Assembly (NCBI GenBank): GCA_027063595.1
Contig: JAMORJ010000052.1
Coordinates: 1 to 36,500 of the forward strand
Length of the DNA: 36,500 nt
From: Nautiliaceae bacterium
GTDB lineage: Bacteria; Campylobacterota; Campylobacteria; Campylobacterales; Nautiliaceae
Reading direction: 5' to 3'
Shown here in pieces: positions 15,780-22,485 of this stretch. The notes beneath the pieces are model-generated. The model ran no database searches and was not told the origin of the DNA. It saw nothing but the letters and a program-made list of their open reading frames with translations. Position numbers and translations under genes: made by a program. Every line of letters starts with the position of its first letter. Within the stretch, counting starts at the first letter, position 1.

Positions 15780-17630
15780 CTACAGCCCCTTTATAATTAT
15801 TAAAATAAGAATAACAATAATTGCAACTCCAAGCACAAATTGTCCCATATATGAACCAATTTGACCTGTATGTCCTCTTTTGAAGATATTATAAACCCAT
15901 TTTGTCATATCAACCGTTTTATTTACCACATAATCAATTACGTAAGTATCAAACCATCTTGCGCTTGCCGCTATAGCCCCAACTACGATATTTTTTGAAA
16001 TCCAACTAATCATAGCTTCTACATAATAACCATTAAATAGAATTTGATGAATCGTCTGAACAAAATGATGAGAACCAATTTTATATAGTAAGTTAAGTCC
16101 TTTTACATAAAGTCCTACAACTATTAAGAAAATAATAAGCATAGCCGTTAGCATAAATGCCGCAAGACCAGCTACGTGAGGTTCAACTACTTCATCTCCT
16201 ACGATATAATGAATAATGTCAGATTGCCAAATTGAAATAAATAGCGTAGTAAATGCCAAAATTCCAAGAGGCAATCTCATCCATAAATTACTTGGTTTAT
16301 GAACACTTCCTCCTATCTCTTCATGTCTTGGCTCGCCAAGGAAAATTAAGATCCAAAGTCTAGTAATATACGCAATTGAAAGAAGTGCCGCAATCGTTAC
16401 AAAAGTTTTTGTAAATCCATTACCCCACTCCCAAGCAGCTGCTACAACCATTTCTTTACTAAAATATCCACTAAATGGAGGAACACCTGCTAAAGAGAGT
16501 GAACCCATCGCCATAAATAACGCTACAAAAGGTGCTGTTTTAATAAGACCTCCAAGTTTCCAAGCATCTTTTTGATGATGAGCAATATAAATAACCGCTC
16601 CAGCACTTAAGAAAAGCAATGCTTTAAAAATAGCATGATTTACAAGATGTAGCATACCAGCTGCTAAAGACCCTACTCCAAGACCTACAAATGCAATAGA
16701 TAAATGAGACATTGTTGAATATGCCAAAATCTTTTTAATCTCTTTTTGAACAAGAGCCGAAGTTGCACCAATGAAAGCTGAAAGCGCCGCTACATTAGCA
16801 ACCACATATAAAGCATCAGTATAGCTAAAGAAATCAAACAATCTTGCAACGATATAAATACCACTATTAACCATCGTCGCACCATGAATCAAAGCAGAAA
16901 CAGTTGTTGGACCTTCCATAGCGTTCATAAGCCATGGATAAAGAGGAAATTGTCCAGATTTTCCAATTGCTCCCATGAATATAAACAAAGCCGCTACAAG
17001 AGCAACCGTCTTATTAAGTTCTCCCGTATTTGCCATTTCATTAAGTTTTATTAAATCTATGGTTCCAGCATAATAAAATAGTATTGCAATTGCTGCTAAA
17101 ATGAAAATATCACCAAATCTCGTATAAAGAAAAGCTTGCATACCAGCAGATGCGGCTGAATGTTTGTAATACCAAAAACTAATTAAAAGATAACTTGCAA
17201 GACCCATAAACTCCCAACCAACAAACGCTCCAATCAAATCTTTAGTAATTACGAGTAAAATCATACCTCCAATAAAGAAAAGAACTTTTGCATAATACCT
17301 TGGCTGATCAGGATCTTCGCCCATATAATCGTGTGCAAAATGAATATCTAAAAACCCAAGACCCGTTGCTATAAGAAGCATGACTATCGATAAGTGATCA
17401 ATATATATTTTCATTGGAATTTCGATATCTCCATACTTAATCCAAGGCAAAGTAATATCAATTGGAGAATCCGAATATTTAAAAAATATTACCAAACTCG
17501 CCAAAAACAGTATACCACCAACTACTTCAGCCACCCAAAAAGCAAGCTCTTTTTTTGCCTTTCCTAACACATACGCAAGCACCGCCCCAATAAATGGCAT
17601 ATACATTAAAATCATTACTGCATTATTCAT
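15780..17630 (-). CDS. nuoL: NADH-quinone oxidoreductase subunit L (antiporter-like)
   Basis: 616 residues. It has the distal antiporter subunit motifs G-W-E-F-M-G-L-A-S-Y-L-L-I and G-K-S-G-Q-F-P-L-Y-P-W-L-x-x-A-M-E-G-P-T-x-V-S-A-L-I-H, including the TM5 Glu and TM7 Lys. Length and the C-terminal segment are compatible with the long lateral helix plus final transmembrane anchor of NuoL. Overlaps nuoK by 8 bp. Confidence 0.96.
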   Translation of the reverse strand: MNNAVMILMYMPFIGAVLAYVLGKAKKELAFWVAEVVGGILFLASLVIFFKYSDSPIDITLPWIKYGDIEIPMKIYIDHLSIVMLLIATGLGFLDIHFAHDYMGEDPDQPRYYAKVLFFIGGMILLVITKDLIGAFVGWEFMGLASYLLISFWYYKHSAASAGMQAFLYTRFGDIFILAAIAILFYYAGTIDLIKLNEMANTGELNKTVALVAALFIFMGAIGKSGQFPLYPWLMNAMEGPTTVSALIHGATMVNSGIYIVARLFDFFSYTDALYVVANVAALSAFIGATSALVQKEIKKILAYSTMSHLSIAFVGLGVGSLAAGMLHLVNHAIFKALLFLSAGAVIYIAHHQKDAWKLGGLIKTAPFVALFMAMGSLSLAGVPPFSGYFSKEMVVAAAWEWGNGFTKTFVTIAALLSIAYITRLWILIFLGEPRHEEIGGSVHKPSNLWMRLPLGILAFTTLFISIWQSDIIHYIVGDEVVEPHVAGLAAFMLTAMLIIFLIVVGLYVKGLNLLYKIGSHHFVQTIHQILFNGYYVEAMISWISKNIVVGAIAASARWFDTYVIDYVVNKTVDMTKWVYNIFKRGHTGQIGSYMGQFVLGVAIIVILILIIIKGL

Positions 17631-17931
17631 CGTCCACCGCCTTATTTAGGTTATCTGGAATAATTTTTCCTGTAATTCTATAAGCCAATATAAAAATCAA
17701 AACTCCAGCCGCCGCTTCAAGAGTAGCTATTACGATAATAACATACGCAATAGCAAGCCCATGAGTAAATCCAAAATTAAACGCCGCACTTGCTAATAAC
17801 AATATAACAGCATTTAAAAGCATTTCAAGAGAGAAAAGTATTTTTAAAAAATCACTCTTACTTGTTACTCCATAAAGTCCTACGGCAAAAAGAATAATTG
17901 CAGCAATCGCATCGATATAAAAATGAACCAT
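17623..17931 (-). CDS. nuoK: NADH-quinone oxidoreductase subunit K
   Basis: 102 residues, three membrane helices, related to MnhC. Both conserved glutamates are present: in L-F-S-L-E-M-L-L-N-A (helix 2) and I-A-T-L-E-A-A-A-G (helix 3), corresponding to E. coli Glu36 and Glu72 of the proton path. AAAGGA precedes the ATG at 17931. Confidence 0.95.
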   Translation of the reverse strand: MVHFYIDAIAAIILFAVGLYGVTSKSDFLKILFSLEMLLNAVILLLASAAFNFGFTHGLAIAYVIIVIATLEAAAGVLIFILAYRITGKIIPDNLNKAVDDE

Positions 17932-17933
17932 CG

Positions 17934-18401
17934 TTATTCCTTTCCATGTTTTAGAGTATGAAGCATTCTAATGCTTCCATACAACACACTTGCGGCTACA
18001 ACGCTCATAAATATTGCGATTTCAGCATAAAAATCGGTAAATATTTTAACTTGATCTTTTAAAGGAATCGCTTTACCTTCATAAGGGATAATTGGTAATA
18101 AAAACGGAACTATAATCATTCCAATTACAACTATAGTTACTACCGCATAAGCCCAAGGTCTAATTTCATATTTTGGAAACTTAGCTCCAATAACCGTTAC
18201 ACCAAAAAGCGTTAATACTACTATTCCTCCAGTGTATACGAAAATTTGAAAAAGTCCAAGAAGTTTTTCATCCATAGTAATATAATAAATCCCAAGCAAA
18301 AACATCATCATAACAAATGAAATCACAGAAGGAACGGTATTTTTTTGAGTTAAAGACAACACCGCTAAAATAATTGCAATAGCTAAAATTAATACGCTCA
18401 T
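17934..18401 (-). CDS. nuoJ: NADH-quinone oxidoreductase subunit J
   Basis: 155 residues, five predicted membrane helices. The third helix contains the NuoJ motif Q-I-F-V-Y-T-G-G-I-V-V-L-T-L-F-G-V, whose pi-bulge is linked to conformational coupling. Overlaps nuoI by 4 bp and is separated from nuoK by 2 bp. Confidence 0.95.
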   Translation of the reverse strand: MSVLILAIAIILAVLSLTQKNTVPSVISFVMMMFLLGIYYITMDEKLLGLFQIFVYTGGIVVLTLFGVTVIGAKFPKYEIRPWAYAVVTIVVIGMIIVPFLLPIIPYEGKAIPLKDQVKIFTDFYAEIAIFMSVVAASVLYGSIRMLHTLKHGKE

Positions 18402-18913
18402 TTTTCCTCTCCTTTAGCCTCTTGCTTTTTAAGCTCGGCTTCTCTTTTTTTCTTTTCCATCATTTCACGTTTTTTTCTAGCTTTTTCCTCTTCTTCACGT
18501 TTTTTTTGCTCTATCCATTCCTCTGGAATATCCACTCTAACCCAAAAATCCTCCAAAGTTTTATGAGTACCATCTGGAGCAATTATTTCTATATCGCCAC
18601 CACTAAGCTTAATCGCTTTTGGTTTAGTAGGGCAAACATCTTCACAAAGCCCACAAAAAATACAAACTGCTAAATTCACTTCGGGCACCATTCTTGGCTT
18701 TTTTAAAGGAAGAGGTTTCATTTTTATAGCATCTACCGGACAAATTTTATTACAAGCATCACATCCAATGCAAAATTCATAATGAATTTCATGTCTTCCT
18801 CTAAAAATAGGCGATTTATGAGCTGGCTCTTTTACTATATCTTTAATTGCGATTCTTGGCTCCGTAAAAGCCTTCATTACCCTTATTATTTTTTCTCCAA
18901 TTTCAAAAATCAT
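18398..18913 (-). CDS. nuoI: NADH-quinone oxidoreductase subunit I, 2x[4Fe-4S], charged tail
   Basis: 171 residues with two ferredoxin-type cluster motifs: Cys48-51-54-58 (C-I-G-C-D-A-C-N-K-I-C-P) and Cys84-87-90-94 (C-I-F-C-G-L-C-E-D-V-C-P). These pass electrons to the NuoB cluster next to the quinone site. The C terminus (about 133-171) is an extension made almost entirely of Lys, Glu and Arg and predicted to be a free charged helix. With no NuoG in the operon, NuoI would be the exposed electron entry point, and the tail may help dock a donor protein; that is inference. SD AGGAG, ATG 18913. Confidence 0.94.
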   Translation of the reverse strand: MIFEIGEKIIRVMKAFTEPRIAIKDIVKEPAHKSPIFRGRHEIHYEFCIGCDACNKICPVDAIKMKPLPLKKPRMVPEVNLAVCIFCGLCEDVCPTKPKAIKLSGGDIEIIAPDGTHKTLEDFWVRVDIPEEWIEQKKREEEEKARKKREMMEKKKREAELKKQEAKGEEK

Positions 18914-18914
18914 T

Positions 18915-19886
18915 CTATGCTCCTAATAAATATAATCTTGCAAAAATTATCCATACCAAATTTAAAACGGCAAGCGGAGTCAACCAACTCCAACAAAATT
19001 TAAGCATTTGATCAAGTCTAAGTCTTGGATTAGACGCTCTAATGGCAACTATAATAAGAGCAATTAAAGCAACTTTTAAAAATAACCACCAAAAACTATC
19101 AAAAAACAATCCCCTATATCCTCCAAAGAAAAGCACAACGGCTGCCGCACTTACTACCAAAATTTCGGTAAATTCAGCAAATTTAAGCAATGTATAGTTA
19201 GTCCCAGCATATTCTGTATAAAATCCATACACTATTTCTTGTTCGGCATCCGGAATGTTAAATGGAGGTTGTTCTAAAATACCAAGCATCGCAATAATGT
19301 AAATTATTGCTCCAGGAAGCAATATTAAACTCGTAAGCCAAGTACTATTTTGCATAATTTCATACAAATTCATCGTTCCAAATAAAAGAGCTGGAGAAAG
19401 TGCCGCCAAAAAGAAAGGAGCTTCCATTGAAAGCATTTGAGCCAAAATTCTCATCCCTCCCAAAAACGAATATTTATTATTACTTCCAAATCCAGTCAAA
19501 AACAATAAAAACGGCTCAACGCCAATTAAAACTACAAGACCAAGAACTCCATACTCTGTATCTAAAATAGCTCTTCCATCGTTAATTAAAGGAGTCCAAG
19601 GAATTAAAATTACAGGCAAAGCCGCTATTATTGGAGTAATAATTGGAATAATGTTAAAAAGATACGGATCTGCTGATTTTGGAGTAATAGACTCTTTTGT
19701 TAAAAGCTTAAAAATATCCCAAACAGTTTGAAGCGATCCAGCAGGTCCATTATAATGAGGACCAACTCTTTTATGAAGATAAGCAAGAGTTTTTCTTGCA
19801 AAATAAAACACAAAAAACGTCCATAAAAGCAAAAACAAAAGACCTGGAAAAACAAAAATGTAAAAAAGCATACTACCTACACTCAT
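18915..19886 (-). CDS. nuoH: NADH-quinone oxidoreductase subunit H
   Basis: 323 residues, eight predicted membrane helices. It has NuoH signatures H-K-R-V-G-P-H-Y-N-G-P near the N terminus, and E-Q-P-P-F-N-I-P-D-A-E-Q-E-I-V-x-G-F-Y-T-E-Y in the cytoplasmic loop lining the quinone cavity. Directly follows nuoCD, where nuoE, nuoF and nuoG would stand in most operons; only 9 bp separate the two genes, leaving no trace of a deleted gene. Confidence 0.95.
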   Translation of the reverse strand: MSVGSMLFYIFVFPGLLFLLLWTFFVFYFARKTLAYLHKRVGPHYNGPAGSLQTVWDIFKLLTKESITPKSADPYLFNIIPIITPIIAALPVILIPWTPLINDGRAILDTEYGVLGLVVLIGVEPFLLFLTGFGSNNKYSFLGGMRILAQMLSMEAPFFLAALSPALLFGTMNLYEIMQNSTWLTSLILLPGAIIYIIAMLGILEQPPFNIPDAEQEIVYGFYTEYAGTNYTLLKFAEFTEILVVSAAAVVLFFGGYRGLFFDSFWWLFLKVALIALIIVAIRASNPRLRLDQMLKFCWSWLTPLAVLNLVWIIFARLYLLGA

Positions 19887-19895
19887 CTTCTCTCC

Positions 19896-21569
19896 TTATC
19901 TATCTAAATCACCCTGACATATATGCATACTTCCATAAAGCAATGGAATATCAGATAAAGTATGCCCTGGTAAAAGATTTTCAAGCATCATCGTATGATT
20001 AACGCTTGGTGTTTTTATTTTTAATCTATAAGGCGAAGTCGCTTTATCTTGAGTTACAAGATGCATAAGTATCTCTCCTCTTGCCCACTCAATTCTTCTA
20101 ACCGATTCTCCCGCTGGAAGTTTTTTTGGCATTTTTATTAAATGATCTTTTGATGGATTCATTTCACCTTTTTCAATTCCTTCTCTTATTTTTTCAATAG
20201 CCTGTTTAATTAAACCAATTGATTGATCCACCTCTTTTACGATAATATAAAGCCTATCTCTTGCATCTCCATTTTCACAAGTTACATAATCCATCTCAAG
20301 ATCAGCATATCCAGCATAAGGTTCATCTATTCTCACATCAATCTTAGCTCCGCTTGCTCTTGCTACTGGACCTGCTAAGAAATATTCTTCTACATCTTCT
20401 AAAGTAAATACTCCCGTATTTTTCGCTCTTTTTGTCATAAGAGGATTTTTTAAGAAAATGTCTTCAATATCAGGTTTTACTTTTTCCCATTTTTTAATCG
20501 CTTTGTCTATTTCATTAAACCAAGCTTCAGGATCTGGTAAAGGATATCTAACACCTCCAGGTTCAATACAAGAAGTTGCAATTCTTGCCCCAGAATAATC
20601 TTCTAATACATCAAGAAAATACTCTCTTACATCCAAACACCACATTAAAAACGTTTGAAGCCCCATTGTTCCAAAAAAGCTTCCCATTGAAATAAGATGC
20701 GATGCTATTCTTCCAGTTTCGCCTAAAATAACTCTCATATATTTAGCAAAAGGAGTAATTTCCTTTCCTGCAATTTCTTCTACCGCTTCTGAGTAACAAA
20801 TCATAGGATTAGGATTATCCATAAAACAAATTCTCTCAACCGCAACAATGGCTCCAATAAAATCTTTTCTTTCAACCAAATTCTCCAAAGCTCTCCAAAC
20901 ATACCCAATATCTGGTTCTACTTTTTCAATTATTTCTCCATTAGTAAATACCTTAAGTCTAATCGGTCCGCTTGCAGGATGAGTTGGTCCCCAATGAAGA
21001 ACAGTTCTACTTCCCTCATGTCCGATAGTTTTTTCATGCTCTTCAAATTCTTCTAAAAATTCATCCGTAATAGCATTAATGTTTTCAATCAAATTCTTCT
21101 CATGCTCTTTAAAATCAAAATCTTTTCTAAATGGAAATTTTCCATAATAATCTCTACTAATTAGAAAATATCTTAAATTAGGATGACCTCTAAATTTTAC
21201 TCCAAAAGTAGAATATGCTTCAAGTTCATGGTAATTAGCGCTTGGCATTATTGGAGTAATCGAATCAATTTCGCAATTTTGCAAATCTCTATCCAAATCC
21301 ACTTTTAACCAAACATTTACTTTCTCTTCTTCTTTAGAAGACTTAGTCGGATTTAAATTTTCAAGAAAATAATTAACTTCAATTCTATTTTCATCGATAA
21401 AATCGGTAGGAGATACGGTTGAACAAGATTTAACTCCGGCTTTTTTTAATTCTTTTATTAAAGGCAAAAGATCTTCTTTGTTTTTTAACTTTGCTTTTAC
21501 CCAAGATCTATAATCTTCAATGTATTCTACATCATATCTACCAATAATTTCTTTTAATTTTTCTCTCAT
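19896..21569 (-). CDS. nuoCD: Fused NADH-quinone oxidoreductase subunits C and D, atypical NuoD
   Basis: 557 residues from the ATG at 21569; the earlier ATG at 21575 touches the AAGGG Shine-Dalgarno. Residues 1-155 are NuoC (S-A-N-Y-H-E-L-E-A-Y-S-T-F-G-V ... G-H-P-N-L-R), and about 180-557 NuoD. Aligned by eye without gaps to Thermus Nqo4, the quinone-site Tyr87 position is Phe249 and the preceding Asp is Cys248. The P-S-T-H-G loop that holds catalytic His38 reads H-P-A-S-G, one residue shorter. Against group 4 [NiFe] hydrogenases, the N-terminal CxxC reads C-F-M-D (248-251) and the C-terminal CxxC reads C-Q-G-D (551-554). It still groups with complex I by context. SD overlaps the nuoB stop. 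Confidence 0.92.
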   Translation of the reverse strand: MREKLKEIIGRYDVEYIEDYRSWVKAKLKNKEDLLPLIKELKKAGVKSCSTVSPTDFIDENRIEVNYFLENLNPTKSSKEEEKVNVWLKVDLDRDLQNCEIDSITPIMPSANYHELEAYSTFGVKFRGHPNLRYFLISRDYYGKFPFRKDFDFKEHEKNLIENINAITDEFLEEFEEHEKTIGHEGSRTVLHWGPTHPASGPIRLKVFTNGEIIEKVEPDIGYVWRALENLVERKDFIGAIVAVERICFMDNPNPMICYSEAVEEIAGKEITPFAKYMRVILGETGRIASHLISMGSFFGTMGLQTFLMWCLDVREYFLDVLEDYSGARIATSCIEPGGVRYPLPDPEAWFNEIDKAIKKWEKVKPDIEDIFLKNPLMTKRAKNTGVFTLEDVEEYFLAGPVARASGAKIDVRIDEPYAGYADLEMDYVTCENGDARDRLYIIVKEVDQSIGLIKQAIEKIREGIEKGEMNPSKDHLIKMPKKLPAGESVRRIEWARGEILMHLVTQDKATSPYRLKIKTPSVNHTMMLENLLPGHTLSDIPLLYGSMHICQGDLDR

Positions 21570-21578
21570 TGCCATCCC

Positions 21579-22052
21579 TTAAAACTTCATTTGTTTCCAA
21601 AGTCCGCCTTGGCTTGACGCCGAAGGTTCGCCTCTTTTAATTTTTTCTTTAAGTTCCTCAAGCCCCGCAACAATCGCCTCTGGTTTTGGAGGACATCCAG
21701 CCACAAACACATCCGCTGGAAGAATTTCTGTCATATTTTTAATAACGCTTGGAGAATCATTATAAGGTCCACCATCAAAAGCACAAGCACCAATTGCAAC
21801 TACATATCTTGGCTCTGGCATTTGCTCATAGGTTCTAAGAAGAGCTGGTAAAATTTTTTTACTAACAAGACCCGTAATAAAAATAATATCTGCTTGTCTT
21901 GGAGTTGGAGTCATTACATATCCATATCTTTCCCAATCGTATCTTGGTCCCATAGCCGCTAACATCTCTAAAGAACAGCACCCACTACAAAAATGCACTA
22001 TCCAAGGAGAACGACTTCTTGCATAGTTAAAAAAATCAAGAATTTTCAGCAT
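21579..22052 (-). CDS. nuoB: NADH-quinone oxidoreductase subunit B, N2 cluster
   Basis: 157 residues with all four ligands of the terminal [4Fe-4S] cluster N2: the tandem Cys pair in C-S-G-C-C-S-L-E, Cys in G-A-C-A-F-D-G-G, and Cys in G-C-P-P-K-P-E-A. The A-A-M-G-P-R-Y-D-W-E-R-Y-G helix forms part of the quinone pocket. The tail (R-G-E-P-S-A-S-S-Q-G-G-L-W) is short. Starts inside nuoA (17 bp overlap) with AAGGAG at 7 bases. Confidence 0.96.
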   Translation of the reverse strand: MLKILDFFNYARSRSPWIVHFCSGCCSLEMLAAMGPRYDWERYGYVMTPTPRQADIIFITGLVSKKILPALLRTYEQMPEPRYVVAIGACAFDGGPYNDSPSVIKNMTEILPADVFVAGCPPKPEAIVAGLEELKEKIKRGEPSASSQGGLWKQMKF

Positions 22053-22374
22053 TTCTATACTCCTTCATACTAACTGTAATAGCCACAAATAACAATATTC
22101 CAAAAATCATAGCCCAAGTAAGCGCTTGAGGATTATCGGCAAATACAAACAAACTAAAAAAAAGTCCTGCCATATCAAAAACAATAAAAGCAATCGCAAA
22201 TATAAAATAGTTAAAATTTGCCTTCATTGGAACTTCGCTACTTGGAGGAAGACCACATTCAAAATGATCGTTTTTAATTTCTCCGGGATTAAAAGGTGCA
22301 ATAATAATTCCTAAAAAATAAAGAAGCAATACACCAGCTAACAATCCAGAAGTATATATCAAAATAGTTTCCAT
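22036..22374 (-). CDS. nuoA: NADH-quinone oxidoreductase subunit A
   Basis: 112 residues from the ATG at 22374 (the adjacent TTG at 22377 is too close to AAGGAG). Three membrane helices and the loop F-E-C-G-L-P-P, whose Cys marks the quinone-site loop of NuoA/ND3. In helix 2 the family motif F-D-V/M-E is F-D-M-A here (residues 66-69): the acidic residue equivalent to E. coli Glu81 is Ala. First gene of the nuo operon. Confidence 0.93.
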   Translation of the reverse strand: METILIYTSGLLAGVLLLYFLGIIIAPFNPGEIKNDHFECGLPPSSEVPMKANFNYFIFAIAFIVFDMAGLFFSLFVFADNPQALTWAMIFGILLFVAITVSMKEYRNAENS

Positions 22375-22403
22375 CAATTCTCCTTAGGATGCTTTTTTAA
22401 TTT

Positions 22404-22409
22404 ATTATA
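22404..22409 (-). promoter_or_regulatory. -10 box, nuo operon promoter
   Basis: Minus-strand TATAAT, six bases and an A-tract, then CATCCTAAGGAG and the nuoA ATG at 22374. The leader is about 25 nt. T-rich DNA lies upstream. Confidence 0.55.
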
Positions 22410-22452
22410 AGTAAAATTTATATTCAAACAAAAATTAAAAGGAAAAGAAATT

Positions 22453-22475
22453 AAAAAAAAGTTACTGGAAGTAAC
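22453..22475 (-). terminator. Rho-independent terminator after the AAA ATPase gene
   Basis: Read on the minus strand, GTTACT-TCC-AGTAAC forms a perfect 6-bp stem with a 3-base loop (22475-22461) followed by eight T (22460-22453). It lies 10 bases beyond the stop of the AAA gene and upstream of the nuo promoter, insulating the two. It is the only convincing intrinsic terminator in the window. Confidence 0.75.
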
Positions 22476-22485
22476 GAATGGTAGT

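Noticed and set aside
18422-18673. Plus-strand ORF of 83 codons rich in Phe
   Set aside because: It is the complement of the Lys/Glu-rich nuoI tail and of the NuoI cluster region; no Shine-Dalgarno sequence, and nuoI is beyond doubt.
19896-21569. Calling this gene a group 4 [NiFe] hydrogenase large subunit
   Set aside because: Both CxxC pairs lack their second Cys and the operon contains nuoA, J, K, L, M and N, so it belongs to a complex I-type enzyme.
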